The notes beneath the pieces are model-generated. The model was not told where the DNA came from, searched no databases, and saw only the letters and a list, made by a program, of their open reading frames with translations. A stretch of 41,860 nucleotides of DNA from an uncultured beta proteobacterium (GTDB taxonomy: Bacteria; Pseudomonadota; Gammaproteobacteria; Burkholderiales; Burkholderiaceae_B): the NCBI GenBank assembly GCA_903929925.1, contig CAIYWO010000101.1:1-41860 (forward strand), in the 5' to 3' direction. This document shows positions 17,309 to 25,820 of this stretch, piece after piece. Every line of letters begins with the position of its first letter. Within the stretch, counting starts at the first letter, position 1. The translations under genes were made by a program, and so were the position numbers.

Positions 17309-18219
17309 GCCGAGATCCCAGAGGTGAACATAATTGGATGGGCGGTTCCCTGTTCACCATAGAGGCGGGTCGCCATGACTTGGCAGCGTTCGATGTATCG
17401 ATGTTCATGTGGCTCGTAATCTGCTACAGCATTGTGGGTGGTGCCGATGTTGTCCCACATCAGTAGCGAATTTTTCTTCCACGCGTAGGTGTATAAGAAC
17501 TTATCCTGTAGTTGATGCGCAAACAGAAAATCAAGCGTTTTCTGGCTCTCGTTTTCAGACATATCGCTGATATGCATGGCGTACCCGGGGTTTGCGTACA
17601 ACACTTTTTTTCCAGTGATCGGGTGAGTGAGTACAGCAGGATGCACGGCAGGAGGACGTGCTTGTCGCTCGCGCTCGCTTAGCGCAGGTCGAGTGCTGCC
17701 GGGTCTTGCACGCATCATTTCCCAAAACTTATTGAAATCATGGGTGATTCTTTTGTTCGCGAGCGTTTGTTTTAGCTCGGACGGCAAGTCTTCATAGGCA
17801 GCGTGCATATTGCGAAATTGCGTCGCTCCCAAGGGCATTCCACCACGATGTGGAATCGTCGTGCCGTATAAGACGTTCGCAAAGGCGATCATCTTGGCGT
17901 ATGACATGTCCGTGTGCCAGGATTGACCAGCATCTTTTAGTCCGACTGCTTGACCATCTTTCGTCATGTTCGACAGAATCATCACCTCAGGGTGACCGTC
18001 AGCCTGTGCTCTCCCACCCGGGCTGATGTAGAGCTCTCCAAAACGTTCGCTAAATGCTTTGAGTTGACTGGTTGAGAGATGTTGCTCGGGGAACTCTAGA
18101 ACGCCATGGGTGCCTAGCGCGTGCATCAACTGATTGATCTCGCTGTCTTTGAGACTGATAGACAAATCAAGCTCAAGGACGCGGGCGCCCATTGTGTTGG
18201 AGTTCGGTTCAATGATCAT
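17305..18219 (-). CDS. TauD/TfdA-family Fe(II)/2-oxoglutarate dioxygenase
   Basis: The protein has 304 residues. The iron-binding facial triad can be read as His and Asp in QSWHTDMSYAK and the distal His in IGTTHNAVADYEP. The 2-oxoglutarate-binding arginine is the one following in HRYIERCQV. These enzymes hydroxylate substrates such as taurine, alkyl sulfates or aryloxyalkanoates, using O2 and 2-oxoglutarate and releasing CO2 and succinate. The central insert with HPITGKKVLYANPGYAM is usual for the family. It is first in a likely operon with a Bug solute-binding protein (4 bp overlap) and a CMD-like protein, so it probably opens the breakdown of an imported acid. The substrate cannot be named. 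Confidence 0.92.
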   Translation of the reverse strand: MIIEPNSNTMGARVLELDLSISLKDSEINQLMHALGTHGVLEFPEQHLSTSQLKAFSERFGELYISPGGRAQADGHPEVMILSNMTKDGQAVGLKDAGQSWHTDMSYAKMIAFANVLYGTTIPHRGGMPLGATQFRNMHAAYEDLPSELKQTLANKRITHDFNKFWEMMRARPGSTRPALSERERQARPPAVHPAVLTHPITGKKVLYANPGYAMHISDMSENESQKTLDFLFAHQLQDKFLYTYAWKKNSLLMWDNIGTTHNAVADYEPHEHRYIERCQVMATRLYGEQGTAHPIMFTSGISA

Positions 18220-18309
18220 GTCAGTCTCGGAAAAATCGCTATACCGAGCATAACTCTAGAACACACAGAAACGAAGTGATTGCGCAGATCGCCTTTTTTG
18301 TGCAGTGCA

Positions 18310-19464
18310 TTAAGGAAAGGGAAGACTGGACTGGAAGACGATAGGCGCATGGTCTGCCTCAGTCTGGGCGGTAAGGTTTGCGGCACGGACACCGAGAAGT
18401 CGTATGCGTTGCTCTAGCGGAACGCGCTTTAGGCACTCCGTGGCTGCCTTTCTTATTAGGTCGCCCGTCGAGATCGCGCTTGTCAGCGTGATGTCTCTTG
18501 TTATCACGTGAAAATCTGAAAATTTAATTTTTATCCCGATGGTTTTGGACACATATCCTTTTCGCGCCAAGTCCTCTGACAGTCTTAGGCAGAGTTTGGT
18601 AAATGCTTCTGAGAGCAATGCTCGGTCATGCTTCGGATGCAAGTCTCGCTCGAAAGTTGTCTCCCGGCTGATTGATTTAGGCTCTGACCATGTCACGACG
18701 GGACGGTTGTCGATTCCATGGGCGGCTGCGTGCATCCACATTCCGGTGGCTCTGCCAAAATGCGCAACCAGCAAGTCCGGTGCGGCGGCAGCAAGTTCGC
18801 CCACTGTCACAATTCCTAGTGCGGCAAGTTTTTCGTTTGCCTTAGGCCCAATACCATTAATTTTTTTTGCTGGCAGTGGCCAGATTCGGTCAGCTAGCTG
18901 CTCGATGGGTAGGATGGTTAAGCCATTGGGTTTTTCTAAATCTGAGCAAATTTTTGACAGCAGTTTGTTTGGGCTGATACCAATTGAACAGCTCAGACCC
19001 GTCACCTCAAGGACTCGCGCTTTGATTCTTTGAGCGATCGTGAGCGTGTCTTCTTTGTGATCACTGAGATCGATATAGATTTCATCGATACCGCGGTCTT
19101 CAACCGCGGGTGCGATCTCGGCTACGGCGCGTTTGAACAATTGCGAGTAATGTCGGTAAGCGTCGAAGTTTGCTGGTAGCAGGATGGCGTGAGGTGCCAG
19201 CAGGGCAGATTTCATCAAGCCCATACCTGAAAACACACCCAGTGCGCGAGCTTCGTAAGTCGATGTCGTTACGACTCCACGACCGGCGTAGTCTTTGAGC
19301 CGCGGAAATTGTTCGAGATCTGAGAAGGTATTTGGAGCGGGTGCGCTCGCGCTTCGCCCCCCGACGACCACCGGGTGACCACGAAGCTCTGGGTAGCTCA
19401 ATAGCTCAACAGACGCAAAAAAAGCGTCCATATCCAAGTGAGCAATGCGGCGTCCACGCGTCAT
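18310..19464 (-). CDS. dinB: DNA polymerase IV (Y family)
   Basis: The protein has 384 residues. It is an error-prone translesion polymerase. The catalytic carboxylates are Asp11 in HLDMDAFFASVE and Asp127-Glu128 in RGIDEIYIDLSD; Phe16 is the expected steric gate against ribonucleotides. Then come the finger/thumb blocks SIGISPNKLLSKICSDLEKPNG, the helix-hairpin-helix KINGIGPKANEKLAALGI, and a little-finger domain with GYVSKTIGIKIKFSDF. Between GGR and GRGVVTT there is an insert of about 18 residues relative to the E. coli enzyme, which I remember from other betaproteobacteria. The C-terminal QTSLPFP-like end (FQSSLPFP) resembles the beta-clamp-binding peptide. I saw no clear LexA box before the start. 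Confidence 0.96.
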   Translation of the reverse strand: MTRGRRIAHLDMDAFFASVELLSYPELRGHPVVVGGRSASAPAPNTFSDLEQFPRLKDYAGRGVVTTSTYEARALGVFSGMGLMKSALLAPHAILLPANFDAYRHYSQLFKRAVAEIAPAVEDRGIDEIYIDLSDHKEDTLTIAQRIKARVLEVTGLSCSIGISPNKLLSKICSDLEKPNGLTILPIEQLADRIWPLPAKKINGIGPKANEKLAALGIVTVGELAAAAPDLLVAHFGRATGMWMHAAAHGIDNRPVVTWSEPKSISRETTFERDLHPKHDRALLSEAFTKLCLRLSEDLARKGYVSKTIGIKIKFSDFHVITRDITLTSAISTGDLIRKAATECLKRVPLEQRIRLLGVRAANLTAQTEADHAPIVFQSSLPFP

Positions 19465-19523
19465 GACTGAAGTTTAGGTGAATCCTTAGCTTGTAGGGGG
19501 AGAGAGCCCCATTCTTCGGCGTA

Positions 19524-19553
19524 TTGAGCGTACTTTTTGTAGGCTGATTAAAA
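19524..19553 (+). promoter_or_regulatory. Possible sigma-70 promoter for the DAHP synthase gene
   Basis: TTGAGC at 19524-19529 and TTAAAA at 19548-19553 are spaced by 18 bp, and a TGA precedes the -10 box (extended -10). It lies in the 135 bp between divergent dinB and the DAHP synthase gene. Found by eye; no repressor operator was recognised. Confidence 0.35.
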
Positions 19554-19599
19554 TAGCTGAAAAATAATCCTTAAATGTATTGTGACCGGAACGAAAGAG

Positions 19600-20673
19600 A
19601 TGAGCGCACACGCAGCACCAACGTCAACGAATAATCTACACATCGCAGCTTTCCATGCGATGCCTACGCCCCGAGTAGTTCAGGCCAAATTGCCACTCAC
19701 AGAGACGGCAGCCCAGACGGTGGCAAATGGTCGCGCAGAACTCGTTCGCATTCTCAAAGGTGAGGATAAACGGCGCTTCGTTGTAGTCGGACCGTGCTCC
19801 ATTCATGACCCAGTCGCCGGAATGGATTACGCGCGCCGACTTAAAGCACTCGCAACCGAGGTCTCAGATGTATTGATGATTGTGATGCGAGTTTATTTTG
19901 AAAAGCCACGTACAACGGTCGGCTGGAAGGGATACATTAACGACCCCCATATGGACGATACGTTCCGTATTGACGAGGGGATGTTACTTGCCCGGCAGTT
20001 TCTATTGGATGTGAATGAACTTGGCTTGCCCGCTGGCACCGAGGCGCTCGATCCAATTTCACCTCAATATTTAGGCGACTTGATCGCATGGAATGCGATC
20101 GGTGCGCGGACAACAGAGTCCCAAACGCATCGTGAGATGTCTTCAGGCCTGTCAACACCCGTCGGCTTTAAAAATGCAACAAATGGCGAGGTGGGTGTGG
20201 CGGTCAATGCCATTCTGTCTGCGTCTCGGCCGCATCGGTTCTTGGGGATCTCGGGTGATGGTCAAGTCTCAATTGTTCACACGACCGGAAACCCTTATGG
20301 CCACCTCGTGCTCAGAGGTGGTGATGGTCGCCCCAACTACGACACGGTATCCATCGCACTGGCAGAAGAGGGTTTGAAGAAGGCAAAGCTCACACCTAAT
20401 ATTGTGGTTGATTGCTCACATGCGAATAGCTACAAGAAGCCCGAGTTGCAGCCTTTGGTGATGTCGGATGTCGTGAGTCAGATTGTGGCTGGAAATCGCT
20501 CTGTGGTCGGCGTCATGATTGAGTCTAATATCGCTGCTGGCAACCAGTCCATTCAATCCGATCGTAGCAAAATGACTTATGGTTGTTCAGTGACAGATGG
20601 CTGTGTCGACTGGGATACGACGGCGACAATGATCCGAGAAGCTGCTGAGCGCTTACGTGGAGTGCTTGCTTAG
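19600..20673 (+). CDS. 3-deoxy-7-phosphoheptulonate synthase (class I DAHP synthase)
   Basis: The protein has 357 residues from the ATG at 19600; a GTG at 19582 would add six residues. The enzyme joins phosphoenolpyruvate and erythrose-4-phosphate in the first step of the shikimate pathway. The AroF/AroG/AroH type is shown by VVVGPCSIHDPVAGMDYARRL, FEKPRTTVGWKGYINDP, IGARTTESQTHREMSSGLS, PVGFKNATNGE, the metal histidine in VVDCSHANSYKKPELQP, and the late YGCSVTDGCVDW. The isozyme (feedback by Phe, Tyr or Trp) cannot be assigned safely from these motifs. It stands alone, with convergent neighbour genes 12 bp away, and could be driven by the promoter at 19524-19553. Confidence 0.95.
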   Translation: MSAHAAPTSTNNLHIAAFHAMPTPRVVQAKLPLTETAAQTVANGRAELVRILKGEDKRRFVVVGPCSIHDPVAGMDYARRLKALATEVSDVLMIVMRVYFEKPRTTVGWKGYINDPHMDDTFRIDEGMLLARQFLLDVNELGLPAGTEALDPISPQYLGDLIAWNAIGARTTESQTHREMSSGLSTPVGFKNATNGEVGVAVNAILSASRPHRFLGISGDGQVSIVHTTGNPYGHLVLRGGDGRPNYDTVSIALAEEGLKKAKLTPNIVVDCSHANSYKKPELQPLVMSDVVSQIVAGNRSVVGVMIESNIAAGNQSIQSDRSKMTYGCSVTDGCVDWDTTATMIREAAERLRGVLA

Positions 20674-20685
20674 AGCCAATCCCTG

Positions 20686-21546
20686 TTAGTCAAAACCGTA
20701 GAGTTCCGCTGGGTTAGTGACGAGTATCCGGTTGATTGCTGCGCCGTCGTCCGTCCAGCGAGTCATCAGGTCAAGTAATTTCGCATCATCCGGCTTGATG
20801 GTTTCTGTCGGGTGCGGCCAGTCGCTTCCCCATAGGATACGTTCAGGCGCAGTCCTGATCCAGTGTTTCGCAACCTCATCGATGTCGCGGAACTGGCCTT
20901 GTTCCCCAACCTGACTGTCCAGATAGGGGCCTGAGAGCTTTACCCAAGTCCGTCCGCGCTCAATCAGTGTTTGCATGAGTTGGACTGCCGGATGACTAAC
21001 CCCGGCAGGTTGAGGCAGTCTGGCCATGTGGTCGATGACGATCCGCGAGGGCAGGCGCTCGAGCATCGCTGCGTGCTCAATAAATTGATCAGCTGTCCAA
21101 TGCAGTTGTAAGTGCCAGCCATAGGGCTCAATACGGTGCGAAAGTTCCTCGACCATATCGAAGCTTGCCGCTGCATGTGTTGGGGTGTACAGCGAAAAAC
21201 GAATGCCACGTACTCCTGCCTTATCTAGCTCCCGGATGTGCGCATCGGTTACGTCGGTGCGCAGTACAGCGACGCCACGCGCGTTCTCGACACCAAGCTG
21301 CGCGATTGCATCGACAGTGACGCGATTATCTACGCCGTAACTGCGCGGCGTAACGATGATGGCACGCGTCGTTCCTAATCTTTTTTGGAGTTGACGGTAC
21401 TCGCTAACAGTTGCTTTCTCTAAGGCGTGGGCTGCGTCGACGACGGTGGGAAAGCGGGGGTCGTAGATATGCAAGTGCGAGTCGCAGGCGTGCGCAGGCA
21501 CCTGCAGAGTAGGGCGCTGCGTACCGGCTGTATTCGGAATATTCAT
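20686..21546 (-). CDS. Amidohydrolase family protein (2-pyrone-4,6-dicarboxylate lactonase-like)
   Basis: The protein has 286 residues and belongs to the COG3618-type amidohydrolases, which include LigI, the lactonase of 2-pyrone-4,6-dicarboxylate. The metal-site HLH is in HACDSHLHIYDPRFP, followed by YGVDNRVTVDAI, HLQLHW, the DHMARLP block and the conserved end RILWGSDWPHPTE with the catalytic aspartate and histidine. The family hydrolyses cyclic esters of dicarboxylic acids. It overlaps the CoA-transferase stop codon by 4 bp (ATGA), so translational coupling is likely, and it is last in a lyase-Bug-CoA-transferase-amidohydrolase operon. The lactone substrate is unknown. Confidence 0.87.
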   Translation of the reverse strand: MNIPNTAGTQRPTLQVPAHACDSHLHIYDPRFPTVVDAAHALEKATVSEYRQLQKRLGTTRAIIVTPRSYGVDNRVTVDAIAQLGVENARGVAVLRTDVTDAHIRELDKAGVRGIRFSLYTPTHAAASFDMVEELSHRIEPYGWHLQLHWTADQFIEHAAMLERLPSRIVIDHMARLPQPAGVSHPAVQLMQTLIERGRTWVKLSGPYLDSQVGEQGQFRDIDEVAKHWIRTAPERILWGSDWPHPTETIKPDDAKLLDLMTRWTDDGAAINRILVTNPAELYGFD

Positions 21547-22745
21547 TTCTTTTTAGACTGTTGTCGCAAGCGTGTTGCCTCGGCGCGGATCAGTTCGGTG
21601 TGTTGACCAAGCGTTGGTGCTGCGAAGGGGTCGGGACCCGGAGTGCGACTAAAGCGAAGAGAGCGCTTTAGCCCACGATACTGCCCAACGACAGGATGTT
21701 CAAACGTTGTAATCATGTCTTGGCTTTGGACTTGCGGGTGATCGAACATGTCCTCAACGCTTCGCGCCGCAGAACAGGGGACCTCTTCACCAAAAATGCT
21801 TTCCCACTCAAGTGCTGTCCTGTTGCTCAGTGCGCGGTGAATGATTGGAACGATTTCCGCTTGATGCGCAGCGCGTTTGCGCACGGTGTCGTAGCGCTCG
21901 TCCGCAGACAACTCGCTCAAACCCAACTTTTGGCATAAGGCAGTCCAGAAATGGGGGGTATTCGCTGAAATATATAGATAGCCTTCTTTTGTTGGATGCA
22001 GGCCGGTGATTCCACCGGAGCGCATATCGCGCCCCACATCGCGCCCCTCGTTCTCTGCCCAGACGAGCCGAGCGGATTGCAGAGTCATCGCAGCAGACAG
22101 TAAGGAAACACTCACGAATTGTCCCTCTCCAGAGCGTTCGCGCTCAAAGAGTGCCGAGGACACAGCGCCAGCAACGAGGGCAGAGGCGTAATAGTCGACA
22201 ATAGATCCGTACAAGATCTCTGGAGGGCCATCCTTTTTACCCTGCAGCGTACACATCCCAGTCATCGTCTGTAGAACTTGATCAAAGCCTGCTTTATCTT
22301 TAAGTGGGCCCGTCTCACCGTACCCGCTGACTGTGCAGTAGATCAGTCTGGGGTTAAGTGCCTTGAGTTGTTCGTAGCCGATCCCAATGCGCGGAGCCAC
22401 GGTTGGTCGGAAGTTGTGTACCAACACATCAGCGCTTTCAATCAAGGTCAGCAGCGTGGCAAGATCGTCAGCTTGTTTCACGTCAAGGACTGCGGATAGC
22501 TTGCTGCGATTAACGCCCAAGAATGCTCTGCTTTCTGACTCGAGCGTTGAGGGGTACTTGCGTAAGTTATCACCCATAGGTGGTTCGATCTTGATGATCT
22601 CAGCACCTTGGTCGGCGAGCAGTGAGCAGGCATAAGGCCCAGCGATGTACGCTGACATATCCACGACACGAACGCCAGAGAGTGGCCCTGAAGCGCCGCG
22701 GCGGGCAGGCAGTTCGGACTGCGCTTGCGAGGATTGAGTTTTCAT
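21543..22745 (-). CDS. CaiB/BaiF family (class III) CoA-transferase
   Basis: The protein has 400 residues. Class III CoA-transferases move CoA between carboxylic acids through an aspartyl-CoA intermediate. The features are the N-terminal PLSGVRVVDMSAYIAGPYACSLLADQGAEIIKIEPP pattern (key residues GVRVVD and AGPY), FLGVNRSKLSAVLDVK, VLVHNFRPTVAPRIGIGYE, the nucleophile Asp in YGSIVDYYASALVAGA, and TGLHPTKEGYLYISA. Length is normal for the family. It sits between a Bug gene (10 bp upstream) and an amidohydrolase (overlapping), in the same transcript as a CitE-like lyase. This arrangement fits activation of an imported dicarboxylate to its CoA ester followed by cleavage, as in itaconate degradation; the actual acid is inference. 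Confidence 0.93.
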   Translation of the reverse strand: MKTQSSQAQSELPARRGASGPLSGVRVVDMSAYIAGPYACSLLADQGAEIIKIEPPMGDNLRKYPSTLESESRAFLGVNRSKLSAVLDVKQADDLATLLTLIESADVLVHNFRPTVAPRIGIGYEQLKALNPRLIYCTVSGYGETGPLKDKAGFDQVLQTMTGMCTLQGKKDGPPEILYGSIVDYYASALVAGAVSSALFERERSGEGQFVSVSLLSAAMTLQSARLVWAENEGRDVGRDMRSGGITGLHPTKEGYLYISANTPHFWTALCQKLGLSELSADERYDTVRKRAAHQAEIVPIIHRALSNRTALEWESIFGEEVPCSAARSVEDMFDHPQVQSQDMITTFEHPVVGQYRGLKRSLRFSRTPGPDPFAAPTLGQHTELIRAEATRLRQQSKKK

Positions 22746-22754
22746 ACTCCGTCT

Positions 22755-23732
22755 TTAATCTGCTTGGATGTTGGCGCTTTGCGCAATCGTTTTCCAACGC
22801 TCGAGTTCAGTTACCAAATGGTTTGCAAACGCATCTGAACTCATCGCGACCGGAGAGGCTCCTTCCTTCACAAAAAACGACTTCATTGCCTCGGAGGTGA
22901 TGATCTGGTTAATCGCTTTATTGAGTTTATCGACGACTGGTTTTGGTGTACCTGCTGGTGCAAGAACACCCCACCAGAGATCTACAGCCGCTTTTGGATA
23001 GCCCGATTCTTTAAGCCCACGGATCTCTGGCGCGACCTCGGAGCGCTCCACGGTAGTGACACCTAGGGCGCGAATCTTTTCAGCCTTGACCTGTGATAAC
23101 AAAGAAGGTGCGCTTGCGATGATCATGTCGATTTGTCCGCCAAGCAAGTCCGTCACAGCAGGACCCATGCCTTTGTAAGGCACATGCGTCATTTTGATAT
23201 CGGCCGCCTCGGCGAGGAGCTCGGAGGCAAATTGGTTAATGCTGCCGACACCAGAGGTTCCATAGTTGAGTTTGCCTGGATTGGCCTTCGCGAATTTGAC
23301 GAGGTCCTCCAACGTTTTGTAAGACGTGCCATTGCCCACTGTGATCAGCATCGGACCCTTGGCCAACATGGCGATGGGTGTAAAACTCTTGATCGCGTCA
23401 TATTGAAGATTTTTGCGGACTGCAGCACCTGTCGTAAATGTGGAAGACAACACAACTAAGGTATAGCCGTCTGGCGCTGCTTTGGCTAACAAAACGTTTG
23501 CCAAAATGCCGCCCGCTGCAGGCTTGTTTTCTACGACAACCGATACGCCAAGAACTTCCTGTAGCTGTTTGCCAATCACCCGCGCAAAGATATCGTTTGA
23601 GCCACCTGGGGCGCTCCCCACGAGGAGTGTGATGGGCTTGGTGGGGAAGTCTGTCTGAGCGCTGGCCGTTCCCATCACTGTTACAAATAAGAGTGTGGTG
23701 AGTGCACGCATGTATTTTGCCGAAATAAACAT
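22755..23732 (-). CDS. Bug/TctC-family periplasmic solute-binding protein
   Basis: The protein has 325 residues. The signal peptide (MRALTTLLFVTVMGTASA, after a seven-residue lead) ends before QTDFPTKP. The ATG at 23732 has an AAGGA site, better than the internal ATG at 23711. Family motifs: TLLVGSAPGGSNDIFARVIG, VVENKPAAGGILANV, APDGYTLVVLS, NYGTSGVGSINQFASE, MTHVPYKGMGPAVTDLLGG. It is the periplasmic carboxylate receptor of the minus-strand operon and lies between the CitE-like lyase (30 bp) and CoA-transferase (9 bp) genes. A second Bug gene starts the divergent operon only about 1.1 kb away, so the two may bind the same acid or related acids. Confidence 0.93.
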   Translation of the reverse strand: MFISAKYMRALTTLLFVTVMGTASAQTDFPTKPITLLVGSAPGGSNDIFARVIGKQLQEVLGVSVVVENKPAAGGILANVLLAKAAPDGYTLVVLSSTFTTGAAVRKNLQYDAIKSFTPIAMLAKGPMLITVGNGTSYKTLEDLVKFAKANPGKLNYGTSGVGSINQFASELLAEAADIKMTHVPYKGMGPAVTDLLGGQIDMIIASAPSLLSQVKAEKIRALGVTTVERSEVAPEIRGLKESGYPKAAVDLWWGVLAPAGTPKPVVDKLNKAINQIITSEAMKSFFVKEGASPVAMSSDAFANHLVTELERWKTIAQSANIQAD

Positions 23733-23762
23733 AGATTTTTTCCTTGATGAGTGTCGGGCGTA

Positions 23763-24641
23763 TTAAGGGATCAAGCCCATGCTTTTCGCATTGGCCACAA
23801 GCGCTTGTGCGCTCCTTAAAAAGGGTGGGTCGATCATTTTTCCATCTACAACGTAGGCGCCAACGCCATCCGCTTCAGCTTGCGTGGCAGCTTCCACTAC
23901 ACGCAATGCGTGTGCGATCGCTTCGTCGCTGGGCCTGAAGGCTTCGTTTGCCATTACAACTTGGCTAGGATGAATGCATGTCTTGCCGGTGTAACCGAGT
24001 CGGGCAGCGAAACCTGCTTCGTGCTTGAAGCCATCCGCATTTTTGATGTCCGCGTATGCGGCATCAAAAGCGGCGACACCCGCTTCGGCGGCCGCCATTT
24101 TCATTTCCATCATGGCGTACTGCACAGCAAAAAGCTCTTTGCGTGATACGGCGATGGGTTCGAAGAGGTCCGCAAGTCCGAGCTGAAGTCCTGCGACACG
24201 AGGATGCGCACTTGCAAGTTCGTAGGCTGTGCGCAGAGCTTTGGGTGTCTCGACGTTTAACAATACTTTGATTGGAGTCTGCCCATCTTCATTCACGCTA
24301 TTTTGTCGTTCTGCTTGTTCGATCAACTTAATGGCTTGGCAGACTGCTTCAGCGCTATCTGGTTTTGGGATGTTAATCATGTCGAGGCCAGCGCGAACAA
24401 CTTGAGCAATATCTTGTTCAAAAAACCGAGTGTCCATCGCGTTGACGCGAACGATCACACACTTTTTCGTTTCGCATGCCGCAGGGGAAGCCATCCATTC
24501 CGCGAGGGTCAGACGCGCGCTCTCCTTCTTGGATTCCGCAACTGCATCTTCGAGGTCAAAGGATAGGGCGTCGGCGGAACTTGCAAGTGCTTTGTCAAAA
24601 AGCTCTGGTCGTGAACCGGGTACAAAAAGTTTGCTTCGCAT
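23763..24641 (-). CDS. HpcH/HpaI-family CoA-ester lyase (CitE-like, malyl/citramalyl-CoA lyase type)
   Basis: The protein has 292 residues and is a second member of the citrate-lyase-beta-like family in this window, clearly divergent from the one at 9226-10101. Markers are SKLFVPGSRPELFDKA at the start, DALSFDLEDAV, CVIVRVNAMDT, the Mg ligands Glu in LLNVETPKAL and Asp in LQLGLADLFE, and GKTCIHPSQVVMANEAF. It would cleave a beta-hydroxyacyl-CoA to acetyl- or propionyl-CoA plus a 2-oxoacid. As first gene of the operon with a Bug receptor and a class III CoA-transferase, it most likely handles the CoA ester that the transferase makes. Malyl- or citramalyl-CoA is the obvious candidate, not proven. 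Confidence 0.88.
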   Translation of the reverse strand: MRSKLFVPGSRPELFDKALASSADALSFDLEDAVAESKKESARLTLAEWMASPAACETKKCVIVRVNAMDTRFFEQDIAQVVRAGLDMINIPKPDSAEAVCQAIKLIEQAERQNSVNEDGQTPIKVLLNVETPKALRTAYELASAHPRVAGLQLGLADLFEPIAVSRKELFAVQYAMMEMKMAAAEAGVAAFDAAYADIKNADGFKHEAGFAARLGYTGKTCIHPSQVVMANEAFRPSDEAIAHALRVVEAATQAEADGVGAYVVDGKMIDPPFLRSAQALVANAKSMGLIP

Positions 24642-24663
24642 AGAGGGGGCTCGTTATTTGCTT

Positions 24664-24676
24664 CGCCGCAGCGGCG
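24664..24676. repeat. Short GC palindrome in the divergent intergenic region
   Basis: CGCCGC-A-GCGGCG is a perfect 6-bp inverted repeat around one base, in the 187 bp between the divergent catabolic operons. It could be a regulator half-site pair, but it is short and may be chance. No LysR or GntR regulator gene lies next to it. Confidence 0.3.
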
Positions 24677-24828
24677 TTTGTCTAACTATAGTGGATCAGA
24701 AAATCCGCATTAATCTTGCTGCGGTGCAGCAAGGTAGGTGGCTGATAAGGAAATATGATTTTCAGGTCCGCCAGGCTGTAGTATTCCAACATCAAACTGA
24801 ACCGTTGAAATAACCAATCGGAGATCCG

Positions 24829-25815
24829 ATGAACTTGAATAAACTTATGCAAGCAGGCTTGGTCGTTGCATCCTTTGGCGTTGCATCATTCGCTCATGCG
24901 CAGGCGACGGCTCCCGCAGCTTACCCATCTAAGCCGATTCGTCTGTTGGTTGGCTTTGCCCCTGGCGGCGGCACGGATTCAGCGGCACGTACGATTGCCG
25001 TCAAGCTCTCGGAGTTGGTTGGCCAGACGGTAGTGGTGGACAATCGTCCCGGAGCGGGTGGGAATATTGCAGCGGACGCAGTGGCGAACGCCGCACCTGA
25101 CGGCTACACGATAGGCTTGGCTAACATCGGCTCGCTTGCAGTCAATCCACACATGCCTGACGGCACGCCATACAAGACACTGAAAGACTTTGCCATGATC
25201 ACCAATGGCGTCACATTTGGGAATATTTTGGTGGTACGCACCGATTCCAGCATCAAAACATTGGCGGACTACATCGCTGCGGCGAAAAATAAAAACAAAC
25301 CATTGTTTTATGGCTCGCCGGGATTGGGTAGCGCGGGCCACCTTGCTGGCGAACTATTGCAGGCACGCACAGGCACGTCGGCTGAGCACATCAATTACAA
25401 AGGTGGCGGCCCTGCCATGACGGCTCTGTTGGCGGGTGATATTCAAGCGATTTTCGCAAGCGCACCGACGGCGATCCCGCAAATTAAGGGTGGAAAATTA
25501 AGGGCAATCGCGGTGACGGGCGAGAAGCGCGCTCAAGCGTTGCCTGATGTCCCGACAGTCGCCGAGCTCGGGTTTCCCGGATATCAAGCAACAAACTGGT
25601 ATAGCTTTATAGCGCCAGCACGCACTCCTGATGCGATCGTTAAAAAGCTTAACGAGGCTTTGGTCGCTGCATTACGTGATCCCAAAACGATTGAACGTTT
25701 AGAGACTTCGGCGATGGAGCCTGATCCCGGCACCCCTGAGCAGATGCGTGCGTTCGTAGAGAAAGAGTACGAGACGTGGGGCGATGTCGTCCGTAAATTA
25801 AATTTAAAGCGTTAA
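24829..25815 (+). CDS. Bug/TctC-family periplasmic solute-binding protein
   Basis: The protein has 328 residues. A Sec signal ends with ASFAHA before QATAPAAYPSKP. The family pattern continues with RLLVGFAPGGGTDSAARTIA, VVDNRPGAGGNIAADA, APDGYTIGLANIG, YGSPGLGSAGHLAGE, INYKGGGPAMTALLAG and LPDVPTVAELGFPGY. It opens the plus-strand operon that continues with the LeuC-like subunit gene 5 bp after its stop codon. The neighbourhood predicts a di- or tricarboxylate ligand with a structure that an aconitase-type enzyme can hydrate or dehydrate. This is inference from context; Bug motifs themselves do not give ligand specificity. Confidence 0.94.
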   Translation: MNLNKLMQAGLVVASFGVASFAHAQATAPAAYPSKPIRLLVGFAPGGGTDSAARTIAVKLSELVGQTVVVDNRPGAGGNIAADAVANAAPDGYTIGLANIGSLAVNPHMPDGTPYKTLKDFAMITNGVTFGNILVVRTDSSIKTLADYIAAAKNKNKPLFYGSPGLGSAGHLAGELLQARTGTSAEHINYKGGGPAMTALLAGDIQAIFASAPTAIPQIKGGKLRAIAVTGEKRAQALPDVPTVAELGFPGYQATNWYSFIAPARTPDAIVKKLNEALVAALRDPKTIERLETSAMEPDPGTPEQMRAFVEKEYETWGDVVRKLNLKR

Positions 25816-25820
25816 GTCAC

